Numbered from the stretch's first letter, positions 22,608 to 36,300 are shown. The stretch is DNA of 44,063 bases from Phallusia fumigata (GCA_008931825.1 QXVZ01022353.1:1-44063); one strand, 5' to 3'. A program made the numbers and translations. The notes: generated by a model not told the origin, from the letters alone.

Positions 22608-25600
22608 ATGAGGTAAGTGACATTTATACAGGTTGGTTGCAGTGAGTTTCCAAACAACTTATTTGATTTCTGTGCAGTGCCCCAAGCCTAGTGGAAGCTG
22701 TTTCTTCATTTGACAATACATCTTTTGATTGTGTGGTTGTGGTGACTGACTTACTTGACAATTTAACTGGCGAGTTGCAATTCTTGAAGCAAGCATTTTC
22801 CTCCTTGGTTGAGGTAAGATTTACTTCGCTGCTTTCAAGTAATTTTGCTACAAGCTGCTGAATAAACAGTATTTTTTAAAGGTTGATGCAGCTGTTGGAA
22901 AAGACGTTTCGCTGGTTCCACTTTCAGGTCCATTTAAGCGAGTGGTAAAGAATCTGTTTTGCATTTTAATTTTAGTATATAACTGGTTTGGCATGTATAA
23001 ATACTGTGTGTTTGACAGTGGCAGTTAAATAAACTTAGTAATGACTATACTTGTCTGATTTACTTTTTTAATGATTAAGGAGTAAAAACATTTTTTTCAG
23101 GTATTTGCCAGTACTGGTCCACTAAATCGAGATTATGATGATGTTCGAAGGTTTTATGACGCAGCATTCTCTGGCATTCAACGTGCTTTGAAAGGTGGAA
23201 GCAAAGCCCCATTGCTAGTTACTGTGGAGAATGAGCGGTAATAGAATGTTTTTGTTTGTCTGCATAACTTGGCTACTTTATATGTTTGTTAACTAATTCT
23301 TTTGATTGCTTACCCCCTAATTTTTGTGCTAGGTGCCAATAAAGTTGATAGTTGTATAGCTTATAACTTTTATTACTTTAAAGGTTTGTTCATGCCCCTC
23401 TTTCTGCAGCACTTGGTGCTCTTCAAGCCCTTTATGTGCCAATAGAAATTCGTGAGGGTCGTCCTAAGAAGAAAAGCAAGGTAAAATGTGTTTGGTATTA
23501 ACTGTTAAAAAATTGTTGGTAATGAGATACGATTATTTAGGTTTTCATAAAAAAATGCTATGTATGTGTAGTGTTTAAATGCCTGAATAAAAATTACATA
23601 CTAATTTATCACTTTCTGCAGTCAAGTTTTTTACGTTTTGTAGTGGCCCTTGAAATCAAAAGGCATTCTGCTTTTTTGTAAAATAGTGTTTTTCCTTTGC
23701 CAGGCAGAAAAACTGGGTATCTACAGTAAAACCACAAGTGAAAAGTTAGCCAAGTTTGCTGCCGCATATGAAAGCGGAAGGTAATTAAATGACTTCCACT
23801 GGGCCACATTGTTGAAAACAAACGCTATCTAAATGTTAATAATTACCAGGCACCTGACACGGGACATCCAAGGTTCTGATCCAGAGAGAATGACCCCACC
23901 CCGAGTCGCCGAGCATGTCACCCAATATTTTAAGCAAACGAGCATCAAGGTTTTTAAATTGAGTTACATACCTTTGATTGCATAACATTCATGAATATGA
24001 GTTTTAAATCTTATTTTTATTGAATTTGCAGTTGACACACACACTAGTTTTAAAGCTTTTTTACCAAATAAACAATAGACATGGTCTTGTGGGGACATAT
24101 TTCCAAGTAGAATTTGTTTTAGCTTTAGTGAAATAAACTCCAAATAAAAAAATTAACAAAAATATTCTAACATATTTTTGCAGTTGACGGTATGTTTGTA
24201 TGTAGGTTGAAGTCATTTCTGACATTGATTACATTGAGAAGAATTACCCTTGTTTGGGTGCCGTCAATAGGTGTGCAAAAGGTAAGGTTTTTTAGCCGAT
24301 TAACATCTTGCAAAAAAACTCACACAAACACAATGCAAATTTCATGTGAAAGTTGTTGTTTGCAGTGGTCCCACGGCATAATGCAAGGGTGGTAAAACTG
24401 TTCTATGAGGGTGAAGGTCCCATCACTGACACCCTGCTTTTCGTGGGCAAAGGGGTTACCTACGATACTGGTGGTGCTGATGTTAAGGCAGGAGGAATTA
24501 TGGCTGGAATGCACAGGGACAAAGGCGGTGCCTCTGCTGTTGCTGGAGTGTTTGCTGTAGGTAATATTTGTAAGTTGCACTGTTTAGGATTTTAACATTT
24601 TTGTATTGTAAGGTTTTGGAAAAGCTCAAACCAAAGCATTTGAAGGTTTATGGTACCATGTCCATGGTGAGAAACAGCATTGGTTCCAACGGATATGTTG
24701 CGGATGAAATTATTACCTCTCGAGCTGGTGTTCGGGTAAGACATCTGCAGTAAAAAAACATTAATTTGCTATTTTTCGACTACAACATGCGGAAACACTT
24801 TTTTAGGTTCGTGTTGGTAACACTGATGCTGAAGGTCGAATGGCCATGGTTGATTGTTTGTGTGAAGCCAAAGAGGTTGCTTTGAAAGAAGTTAACCCAC
24901 AATTGTACACTGTTGCCACACTCACTGGGCATGCAATTATTGCTGTTGGACAAGGGTATACAGTAAGTGTACTAAAATTGTACACATTTATTTTATTAAT
25001 TTGTTAGTGGTCGTTTCCTGGCAAAAGTTCTTGGGACTTAGGTTCAAAAGTTGAAGTTTGGAAAAAGTTTTTGTAGACTGTCAGGAAAATTCAAACTTTC
25101 CTAAAGAAATTAATTGCTCCAGGCTTTTTGTTTCTTTTTTATTTGGCAAGTATTTTAAATTAATATCACACCACCTGTGGTCTAGAAAAATTTTGGTAAA
25201 ATTTCAATAATATGCCATACATTGCTGGTGAAAGATTTGATTGAAATGATATGAAAATTTTCAGACTCAAATTTTATATTTTCATGATTTTATTTAAAAA
25301 ATTTTTATTTTATTTAAAAATAGTGTAGAAAGGGATAACGCCTATTTTGTTTAGTTTGCTAATGCTTGGTATTATTTTTTTGTAAAGTTTAGGGTAGAAT
25401 TTGTAATGTATGCATACAAAAAAAGTTAAAACCAATCTAAAGTACAAAACTAAAATTTTCCTGATTTAGTTGGCGATGGACAATGGGCCAGCAAAAGCAG
25501 CAAACAACAGCACTTTGTTGAGAAACGCTGGGGATGAAATTGGTGACATGTTTGAACTCTCAACTATTAGGAGAGAGGATTATGAGTTTCACACAGGTTT

Positions 25601-26445
25601 GTTTGAAAATCTGTTCCCCCGACCCCCACCAAAATTTTAGCCACACTGTTTGCACTTTGATTTGTAGCTTTGCGTTTGTAACTACCTTGAATCTGTGCTT
25701 GTTGCTTTACGTGCTTTACACTGTAGTTACCCTTAATTATCAGGTAAATCAGAGTATGAGGATGTTTTGCAATGCAACAATGCTCCATCATCCCGTACCC
25801 CACGGGGACATCAATCTCCAAGTGCATTCATGATTATGACATCAGGCCTTGACAAGGTAAAAACAATGCCTGCCACATTTTTTTAAAGTTTAGTTTTAGG
25901 TTAATAATTGACATGTTTTACATTTTGAAATGTTTAATCAAAGTAACCTGTGAGTTAGTTTAAATGATCTTTTATGTAAGTATAGCATTGACAATTTGAA
26001 TAAATGACTTGATCCGGATTGAACATGTGTGGAAATTTATTTCACAGTATTGCTTTGGATTGTAGTAATATGATTGGAATTATGTACTTAACAAATTTAC
26101 TGCAATAGCAAAAAGTCAAATGCTTGCCATGTTTGTGTCCAGTCTGCAATAAAATGATGTGTTCATTTTAAAAATTTTGTAGAATCATCAAGTCCCTCTG
26201 ATATGGATTTTAGTTAAAACGCTAATTAACAGTGTTATGTATTGAGTGATATAATTTTCTTTTGGGCGACAAAGTAAAAAACATTTCAAGAATTTTGTTG
26301 TTTTTAATTGTAGCACGGCATAGACTCCAAGCAGCCACTGAAGTATACTCACTTGGACATTGCTGGTTCTGAAGGCAAATTTCCGGGCATACCGACTGGC
26401 AGTCCAGTACCTGCATTGTGCTTTCATCACTTTCCAGCCAAATAA
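22608..26445 (+). CDS. M17 family (leucyl) aminopeptidase-like protein
   Basis: Fourteen exons: 22608-22612, 22678-22813, 22882-22944, 23101-23237, 23384-23480, 23704-23780, 23850-23949, 24206-24281, 24366-24556, 24613-24735, 24807-24962, 25470-25596, 25744-25856, 26314-26445; 510 aa. Exon 1 has only 5 coding bases (ATG AG), joining to TGCCCC to give MSAPSLVEAV. The C-terminal half is a classic M17 catalytic domain: FVGKGVTYDTGGADVKAGG and MHRDKGGASAVAG carry the metal-binding Lys and Asp residues, and VGNTDAEGRMAM carries the Asp-Glu pair and Arg, so activity is plausible. It ends THLDIAGSEGKFPGIPTGSP. It resembles the invertebrate cytosolic branch typified by worm W07G4.4 more than LAP3 or NPEPL1; that is from memory. 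An acceptor-like tctttttctgtag (AG 22552-22553) lies 54 nt upstream of the ATG, so it may be a third, looser operon member. Confidence 0.92.
24182..24205 (+). other. Competing splice acceptors before aminopeptidase exon 8
   Basis: tttttgcag (AG 24182-24183) is followed by ttgacg, then gtatgtttgtatgtag (AG 24204-24205). Using the second AG keeps the frame (VEVISDIDYIEK); using the first without further splicing gives an in-frame TGA. The 16-nt gt...ag stretch would insert Leu-Thr in frame if it were removed. Confidence 0.6.
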
Positions 26446-27384
26446 TTGAATTGAAGAGCAAATGACGTGTGCAGTGGATGATCAAGTGTTTTTAGATCAA
26501 CTAAGAGATTAGAATAGTTTGCAGTGTTAATTAGTCATAGCAATTTTTCATTTTCCATTGCATCCTGTATAATTTACATTTGTTTCAAGTGTTTTATTGC
26601 TGATTGCCATAGTAACTGTAGATGCGGGCTACTCAACTGGCAGAATGGGTTCGAATCCAGATCTTCTCTGTGCAGAAACTGGATGGCAGGGCCCAAAAGA
26701 AAAATATAACCTTGTCAAACAATGTACAGAGCACACTTTTTTGTAAAATATTTGTTAAAAATTGGAGGTGTGTGTGTTTTACGTAGAGATACTTTTACCC
26801 GCAAGACAAAAACGACTGCTTTTTGAAAAAGTGATAAAACTTAGCCCATTTGAAAGTTAACATGTTTAAAGCCTTTTTCTCGGGAAGTTGGATGGGTTTC
26901 TTGCCCCGACCCTCTAAAAGCCTAGTATGTCAGTGATTTGGGCAGTAACATCCCGGGCCTTTGTCTAATTGGGCAATTGTTGAGTAGCCCCGCTGTAGAT
27001 CATTTGCCGAATACACTGAAATCAAGTAAACGACTTGGTACTTCAAAGTTATTTACCGAGTATTTCCATTTCGTGAGGGCTATCTCGTATTCCTTCAGTG
27101 AGAACAACGCATTGTGGCAGGCCAGGACGTTTTTGTGATAAACCAAGTACTATTACCGATTAATAATTTTGTATTGAATAATTAATGAATACGGTGTCAC
27201 AATATTTGTCGTTTTAAAAAGCGTCTTTTATAACAGAATAAGGGATTCGGACGGAACCAAGGCTTGAAAAGAAAAGTCGTTCACGGTTACATGAGCACGC
27301 AATATTGTGGTAGTTGTGTTGTTAGACGTATATCAGTAAAGTTCATGTCTAGCAATTGTGGGATGTCATAACGGGCCAGCAAAG
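26446..27384. other. Intergenic region, aminopeptidase / giant receptor
   Basis: No coding exon found apart from the aminopeptidase 3' UTR. It contains a candidate inverted-repeat element (26621-26995). No AATAAA was seen soon after the stop codon at 26445. Confidence 0.45.
26621..26995. mobile_element. hAT-type MITE candidate
   Basis: Ends gatgcgggctactcaac and gttgagtagccccgctg are inverted repeats sharing the block ctactcaac and a G-rich start. A B-box-like ggttcgaatcc lies inside at 26646-26656. No clear target duplication. Confidence 0.5.
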
Positions 27385-30300
27385 ATGAAAAGTTGTTTGT
27401 TTTTGTATTTGCAGTTGCTTGTTGGCATTGAGCTAATAGAATTCGGCAAAGGTAAGATAAAGTCACAAAAATCTTTTAAAGGCCAATTTATCTCGTGAGT
27501 GTGGATGTGACCAAAAAGTTTCAGTTCGTAAAAATGGCGGAGGGTTGGTTTATGTTTAAAAAAGATCAATTACCAGCATTTTTTGTGTTTTTTAATGCTG
27601 ATGGCTGCTTAACCAGATTTATTGAAATCGTGTTCACGTTTGACAAAGTTCAGCGAACCCTTGCAAGCAACATAACAACACATTGGAAAGTCATCTAAAT
27701 TATCATTTTTGTTGTTGTAAGGTATACATTACAAGCAAGTTGTCATAACAAGCAACTGTCAGAAATGTCTGATTTGTCGCAAAATAAACAATAGAAAATA
27801 GCGTTTGTTTTTATCATTTAACAGCCACAAACACCATTGTAATTTCGGGAAATCCCCCGCAAGGAACTTTTCATAATGGCGGTTTACCTTCGGACTTACT
27901 GGGCATGTACGAAGAGGTGGAAGGTGGAACCGAGTTTGTTCAAATAACTCCTGATGAATTTAAGGGCTGGCATCACATCATCCGGGAAAGCGTAGATTCA
28001 ATTAATTGGTCCATTTTGGCAAATGACGAGTACCCTGATGGTCAAGCACAAATTTGGGTAAATATTGCTGAGCTGAGCCGAGCGCTTTATATCATTTTGC
28101 TAGTGTTTTGTAACTCCATGTACTTTTATTTGATAATACAATGCTCGCCGATTTTTACCTTCAAAAATTCGCGGTTCATTAAAAAATGGACTTAACTAAT
28201 TCACACAAGAACAATTCAGCAATACATTGTGACGCAATCGCGTTATGTTACTTGTGACACCACAAAAAATGGCCTTGTACGGTGGTGCCACAAAGGGCGC
28301 AATCACAGTACATTGTATATTTCAGCAACTACGCGAAAAGGCAGAGTCCGGACGTTTCCGAGACCCCACTTTAAGAACCACTGGTTTAGGGCATTTAAAA
28401 AACATCATGTCAAAAATTAAACCTGTCTCTTACTGGCTTCAAATAATATAAAACTTCTTTTCTAATGGCCTGTAGTTTTTTGTTGTTTTTTCAATTCGTT
28501 TCATAGTTGCTGCTAACGTATCGATAAAACGTATTTTGTTTTACCTTTCAGTCCTCTTAATTTTTCCAAAGCTCCAGCTGTATTGGAGCATAGGTCGGTA
28601 CGACATGAGTTATAATCCAAAAAAACTGTAAACAATAAGTTACAAAAGCCACTGATCTGGACTGTTTGCTTCGGAATGCAAGTGAAAAACTTGTTTCTTT
28701 TTAGGTGCAAGGGATGAACGATTCAACTCCTGTTGGTGGCCACATCCTTTTTACGATAGAGTTCGAAATTATTAGAGCTGACGAAATGAAAATACTACAA
28801 TTCGAAGGTTTTTTAATTATAGACCCCCAATCAATTATAAACATAACTTAGCCATACAAATCAACTCTTAAGCAAATCCGATATTTAAGTTGCACAGTTT
28901 TTGTTTTAAATGAAACATATAAAAGCCTTAGTTTTCGACGTATCAACATCTTAAGGTTGTAACATGAGGTTTTACTGGGATGCATTTTAAGTATACGGGT
29001 CGCTTAGACCACTTGGATCGCTTGGATTACTTGGACCACTTGGACAGCTCGATATTGTTTCTTCGTGATAAAATGGCAATGACGTGCACCTTATTGTCGC
29101 TTGGTGTACATTTTTGTGTTTTTGATGCATCTTTTCAGGGCCTAGCGCACATATATATTGCTTGGTGCACGTTTATAGCGCTTTGTATACCTTTTATCCA
29201 CTTCCTCCAGCTTTACATTGCTTGATGCACCTCTGTGTAGCTTGGTGCGCCTTTAAATTGCTTGGTGCAGCTTTAACTCGAAGCTTTGTCATTGTGCACC
29301 AAGTGCTTTAAAGGCAAACCAAGCGATAAAAAGCCGCATAACACTGTATTAAAGTAAACCAAGCGATAGGTGCACACCAATGCTTTTTTGTACAAAAGCG
29401 AATGTACCACGGGCTTTGTACAAAAACATTCGCTTTAAACGTTTTCATTTGTGATTTAAAAGTGTATTAATTGCTTGTTATCGCATTTCTGAACTGTAAC
29501 TTTGACGAAAAAACTCTTTTGTGTAAAGTGAGTGTATACGTGATCTTAGTAGCCTAAAACCAGTATTAGAACCTAGGCTACTACATTTTTTTTATTCAAC
29601 GTTAGCTTTAAGAATTACTTTACAGACGAACATGTCGGGAGCTCTGCAGACGTTAACTCCTTATCTATGAGTAATTCGAACCCAACGTCTTTCGGTGGTG
29701 CTACATACATTTTTACAAAACAAGTTCATGCGTTCGATAAAGCCCAAGAGGTGTGTTACGGACTGAACAGATACCTCGCTATACCGACAAGCAATGCGAC
29801 AAGAGAATTTGTACTGTCACACGTTACAAATGGATCTACAATATGGACAGGTATGCAAACGGATTGAAGATTACTTTTCGCTTACAGTTTATCTGTTTTA
29901 ATTTTGCGCCCACGGCTGCCTGTCGAAAGTAGCCTAACTGCAATTGTAGAACGATGGCTTCCTAATTGCAAAAACAGAAAATCTAAGGAAGTTTTGTTCA
30001 ATGTCTCTTTTGTTTGGAATAGAACCGAGCCGCCCTTAAAAGTTCTGGCCAAAACGGAATATTCGGACAAAAAAATCGAATAATTTTCGCAGCATCTGAC
30101 CTAACTCAAATAAATTGTCTGTTGAATGTTTAGGAGGGCATTTGTGTTGACAATGCAAATGAAAATTTTTTGCCCGTTCGAAACACTTGACAATTGTACA
30201 AATAAAAACCATAAAACGTTTACAAATATTGAATAGGTTGGCCGAAAACACATTGAAGACGGCATATTTGGTCGAAATGTTTAAGTAATATAATCCAATC

Positions 30301-33300
30301 GAAACATCGGTGCATGAAAAGTTTTAACGAACTTGCATCATAATAAACACAACGTTCAAAAGTGCCATTTTATACAGCATTTTTCCCGGAACGCGATCAC
30401 ATGAGTTTTCCACACAAACAAATCGAGACAACTGACAAGGTGTTTTGAGCATAGTGACCTGTTACTGTTTTTAGGCTACAACGTAATGAAAGCATGAGAT
30501 AAATTTAATCATTTTACCTAAACAGGCTTTTACCGAAGCGAGCAGAACGGTGTTTTGAAGTGGCACGATGGCGTCAGCGAATTTACATCTACGCATTTTC
30601 CTGGCATCAGCAGCTCATCAGGGTGTTTGTATTTGACATCCGAGGGAGAATACAAAATTTCCGACTGCGATGTTACCCGCCAGTTTATTTGCCAAAGTGG
30701 TTAGTACAGTGGTTTCCAACCTTTTTAAGTGTATTCTCCCCTTTGCTCATTTTGAATTCCTCCCTTTCAGACAAGAATTGATATAAAGTACGCATATTAA
30801 AAGGTTTGGGTCACCGGTCTAGCTCAAAACAAATACTGCACTTATCATAAATTACTTGACTATAAAGTTCAAATTCCTCCCGTGAACTCGTAAAATTCCT
30901 TCCTGGTTTGGAACCACTGGGTTAGTATGTTTGTATTACTAAGTTGACGCAGAATGCAAAGTCGGTGAAACCTTAAAACCAGAAAAACACTGATGTGGTG
31001 TCAAATGCTATCGCCCTGCAACCAAGTGAAATCCTACAATAGAATAGTTGAAACAACTTTCAAAAAGACATCTCATCGTAAGTCATAATTAAGTTTTTAT
31101 TTTTAAGTTTTATTTGTACACAGATCAATACCTGTTTTGGAACGACCGCTGGGTTCAATCTTTTGCTTTAAAAAAAACTCACAACGCCAGTTTAAATTTT
31201 TGCCGATCTCAACACGACTCAGGGAAACTCATCAGTGCATTGGAAGATGGCGATTTGTTGAAAAATCTGTCCAGACTTTTTAATTTCACTCTCATGTATT
31301 GGACTGGTAAGACAAAATGCTTTGGAAAAAAACGAGTTTATAACCACTGCTATATACAATTGGGGATCGTTCTACACAAAAAAACGAGTTTGGTAGTGAT
31401 CGAAAAGTCGCTACCCCTCGACATGTGATCATATCCTTAAACATTATCTAAAGCATTTGTCTGATCTAGGCAGACTTTACGAGCAGTTTACGAACACATA
31501 AAAACGTTACACGCAAACCGGTAGTACCAAGACTTTTGTTTTTAGACATCACACTTAATGCCACAACCCAAAAGTACACGTACAGTGACGGCTCGCTTCC
31601 TCACGAATCGCTCTGGGCGACAGATGAGCCACCTAGCGGCGAATGTGTCGCTTTGCACAAGGGGACACTGCGCTCGATGTCATGTGACTCCGAACTTGCC
31701 TTTGCTTGTCAGTACTCTCCGTCGACAACAGGTGGTTTCCTTGTTTTATATTCTGTTGTCATTTTTTAACATGGCAATATGGTTATTAGTATTTTGCACA
31801 TATCTTGCTTCGGTAGGTATTTGTTCTTAGTTTAGTGCAAATGAATCTATAAACGCAGCGTGTTTATTTGATGCCAAAGCACTGGTCGATATCGTCAAGA
31901 ATGCAGTCCAGCAACGAAACACGTAACACAGTTGCAAGTTTTGTATATCTACAGACTAGCATTGAATTAGCCTATCTTTACTTTTTGATTGAAGATTGTT
32001 TCACAAATATAAAACCTGAAACTAAAAATTGTGAAATTTCCCGGCATAGAATAATTATACTTGTATCAGCTATATGTTGGATTATTGTTTAGGAACGTTG
32101 GGATACAAAAGGTACAAAGATTCCTATTTATGGGCGACATCACAAATGTACCCGTTTAATGATGGATTCAAAGTTTGTTCTGGCAACGACCAAACTGTGT
32201 TCCGAGTTGACAATGAACATGCGTTGTCTCACGTTGTGGTCAAATCGCTGGATTGGAATAGGGTAAATTTTCTCAATGACACCTAACAGTTTTAATGCGA
32301 TTTTTAGGCATTGGTAAAAGCAGTGCTNNNNNNNNNNNNNNNNNNNNNNNNNNNNNNNNNNNNNNNNNNNNNNNNNNNNNNNNNNNNNNNNNNNNNNNNN
32401 NNNNNNNNNNNNNNNNNNNNNNNNNNNNNNNNNNNNNNNNNNNNNNNNNNNNNNNNNNNNNNNNNNNNNNNNNNNNNNNNNNNNNNNNNNNNNNNNNNNN
32501 NNNNNNNNNNNNNNNNNNNNNNNNNNNNNNNNNNNNNNNNNNNNNNNNNNNNNNNNNNNNNNNNNNNNNNNNNNNNNNNNNNNNNNNNNNNNNNNNNNNN
32601 NTGATATTTAAAACCGTGAATTGTGTACCTAAATTCTTCGGCTGTACTTCAATTTTCTTTGTTGTTTTTTGTATACTTTGTAGGTAAGCGTTACTGTGTC
32701 AGGATTGCCTTGTCAATACTGGAGCTTGCAAACTCCACAACAACACAACTATCCTGATCAACCACACAATTACTGTCGCACATACGACGGATACTTTGCA
32801 CCATTCTGTCTCACTACTTCCACGCTTAGGTAAGTCTAACATTACCTTCGAAATAGTTTTTGCTTTGGAAAGAAACTTAGTGACGAAACACTATGGCGTT
32901 ATGGAGGATACTGCAAAGTGCAACAAACAAAGAAAACAAACGCTTTGACCATAATTATTGATTGGGTTTTCAATCTTACTTCAGATACGAATCGTGTGCT
33001 GTCAGACAATGTGGGGTCACGGAAGCAATTGTGTGGCACAGCTTGGATGAAACATACAACAGCGAATGGATAAGACAAGACACAATTATGACTTGTCCGG
33101 AAAACTCCCTGCTCACCGGATGTCGCTGTGGCAACGAACATTGCTTTGGAGTTGAGCTTGAGGAATCGTCGCAGCAAAACTCTTGTGTCATCCGTTTTCG
33201 TTATGATTTAAATCAGTATGACGTTGCTACGAAAGGTTAGCTGTTTCAGATAATTTGGGATGTTTGTGTGGATATACTTCTACACGTTTAAAACAACGTA

Positions 33301-36300
33301 ATGTGTAAAATTCGATTGTGACGATTACATGTCGAAGATAAAACGTTTGCGTTTTAAATCCTAAATTACATTGGGTCACTTAAAGGACTTTGATTTTGTT
33401 GATGGGTATAATTCTGACAAGTAAAAATGACAAGGACATTTAATCAAAGGTTAACAAACTTTTTGTTCGCGTACCTCCCTGAACATTTTTCATGCTTTCT
33501 TTTGTACAAAAGCAAACCAACTTTAATGAAAATCTTTTTATTTACAACCTATAGCAATTCAATATTTATTGCGTTTCGTACGAAACCGACGAAAAATGAA
33601 AACATGTCAAAATATACTAAGATCATTTGTGGCGAAACGGCTTCGCCACAAAGTTGAAACATTTTTGTGACTTGAGTCAATACAACACTTTCAAAACCTA
33701 AATCTAATTATTGTGTTTTAGGAAAACTGTTTTGTCGCGAAACGATCGAAGATATCGTCACCAGAACCATCATCACATTTAACACAGATGTACATTATGT
33801 CATGTGTCCTCCACTGCTGTCATTGGTTGGTTGTTTTGCTGTTGACAAATCAAGCGACAGTGTTCGGTAAAACTGTAATTTAATCTAAACTGTGTGAATT
33901 TTAAAATAGATGAAGTTAAAAATTTGTATGTTGTATTAATTACTTTTAGTTGTATTAACAAACTGAAAGTGAAAATCTGTTCTGTTTGCTGATGCTATTT
34001 TGATTTCAAGAGCTACGCGGACAACTTACTTTATTAACTCGTTTTAAGGCCATTTGATAAATTACAACTTTCTAATTCGGCAAATATTAAATTTCATCAT
34101 ACTTTTCTTGTAAGGTATGCAGTATTATGGCGTGTTTAATATGTGTATACGTTTGTGAAATTTTTTCAAACGTCTGATTGATTAATTGTGCACCATGCGC
34201 ATCGCACATTTCAAACCAGCAAGTCTAGCATACATTGAAAATGTTTAGAAAACTTGGCAAAAACAACTTTTCTTTTTAACTCGCTCTAAACACTCTTGTG
34301 GACATCCCTCGATTAATTAAAACTTTCATTTTGCTATCATACAGGTCTCAAGTTTAGTAGGTACAATATTTTCATCCTTTACGTTTTTATTCCAGAGCGG
34401 ACTTCGGTGCTGGAACTAGTACATGGAAAAATTGCTATGCGAGTTCCGGATCCGAGAACTCCCGTACGACCGCTGTGTGTCTTGAAACTCGCCCACTTTT
34501 CGCCTACCAAGCCGGCTTACATGAGATTTTGAGTACTGGGGCTGTTGAATTCCCGGACACTTACACCCCGTCATACATTTCAATAACCAACAACCGGTTT
34601 AAAAGCTTTTGCCTGTGGCTAAAACCAACGCAAATCGGCACCTTGCTGATGATGGCTGAAGACGGCATGGTTCCAGTTCTGGCTGTTACCGAAACCAATG
34701 CTGTCAACGTGAGCGTTTTTATAGCACCCGACGGCAGTGTGGTCACTTTTGATAGCAGCGTTCTACTTGATGGCCATTGGCATTACTTTTGCGTGGTTAC
34801 CGGAACAAAGGAAGCAAACGAGGCGAACTCATTGTGTAAAGTACTGATTGACAGCAAAGTTGTAGAGACGTCATCTGGACAATCGCCGTGTAGTTTGGAT
34901 TATTTTTCTGGACACGTGATCATTGGTTCGAGCGATGCCCTGCTACCGCAGATTTGGTACAAAAACGGAACCACCACGGTCGCTCGACCAAAAACAGCAA
35001 TGATCGAAAATTACGTCGCTGTTTTCGACAAGCAATTTGTTGGCATAGTCAGTGACATATATGCCACCAATTCGACCCTCACATTATTGGAAAGTACAGA
35101 TTTGCAGTTTTCATGCTCGCACAATAGGGAGCCTCCGCTCAAGTTGCTGTCGAAGTCAGCTGGTGCAAACGGCGTCGGTACCCTGAGGAAGCTGCAAGGA
35201 GTTACTCCGTGTCTTAACTTGGTGGACCGACTTTCCATTACTTTGCAAGTTATTTCGGAATACAGGAATGGGGCCATTACAGCCATTGTCAAACTGTCGT
35301 ATGACTATTCTGCTTTCACACATTTTGACGTCGATTTTATAACCTTCCTTGCAGGCTATGGTCATACTGGGTAAGTCACACGTTACTTGTGAAATAGTAA
35401 GTTAGCTTCTCTCTCCCTCTTTCTCTCTCTCTCTCCCTCTCACCCTCTCTCTTTCTCTGAGTGTAGCGTTGGTATGTGCAGTAATTTACTTCGTTTGCTA
35501 TTTTTTAGAACAAACAGCAACAAAGTTCTTTCAAGCCAAAACCTTATACCGGTTGAAAATCCTGAAGATATTTTATTGTCGATACATGATACTGAACCGG
35601 GCAGTGGCTACACTGTGTCCGTATTTGCCCAACCTATTACCAGTCATTTGCCCGCCTTGCCTATCGCCACAAAGAACAGCCTTGTGGTAATTCCGCCGGA
35701 AGCGGCCACAAACGTTAGGTAAGATATCGAGAATAAATCGTTGTTTACCTTTTTCAAACCCAACCGTTTCTTTGTGTAAGATCTGAGGTACCGCTTGATG
35801 AAACTTTGTTACCTGGAATGGAAGTCATTGCATGGGATCCGCCACAATATGGCGGTGTGGCGCACTACACACTAACTGTGTTCGCTGTTGTTGACATTGG
35901 GGATACGATTTTGTTAAATCAAACATCAATTAATTCTGACATGGATCGTGAATATTATATAGGTAAGACGGTAGCGTATTCTCTCATTAAACCGTTTAGA
36001 AGGGTTTGTATCTGTCAGCCTTTTTATTGTAAGCTTGGTGACCGCGTCTGGAAAATTGACAAGACAATGCCAACACTACAAGTCCACCAATTAACCAGCG
36101 TTATTTATTTGAAGAAAGAGACACTTCGCCGCTGCTGCCGGGGCAGGGGTATCGCGTCGAAATTACAACTGAATTTCAAGGCGCAGCGGGACCAACTATT
36201 GCGGTAAACGGAAGAACGCAGCCGTTTACAGCCAACATCACCCAGTTTAAAAACCTTACAACAGAGTCGACGGAAAACACCGGTTTGCTAATGGGTTGGA

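Noticed and set aside
26646-26656. Exact B-box ggttcgaatcc as part of a tRNA gene
   Set aside because: No A box or cloverleaf around it; it lies in an inverted-repeat element.
27385-28807. Separate small secreted-protein gene
   Set aside because: Exon 3 ends in phase 1 and joins in frame to the first lectin exon at 29626; no stop codon or poly(A) signal in a sensible place and no new start was seen. It remains a possible alternative.
28980-29225. 81-aa frame with LDHLDRLDYLDHLD repeat
   Set aside because: It is a translation of the 9-bp tandem repeat within an intron.
32295-32687. Open frame spanning the N run
   Set aside because: Mostly unknown bases; no information.
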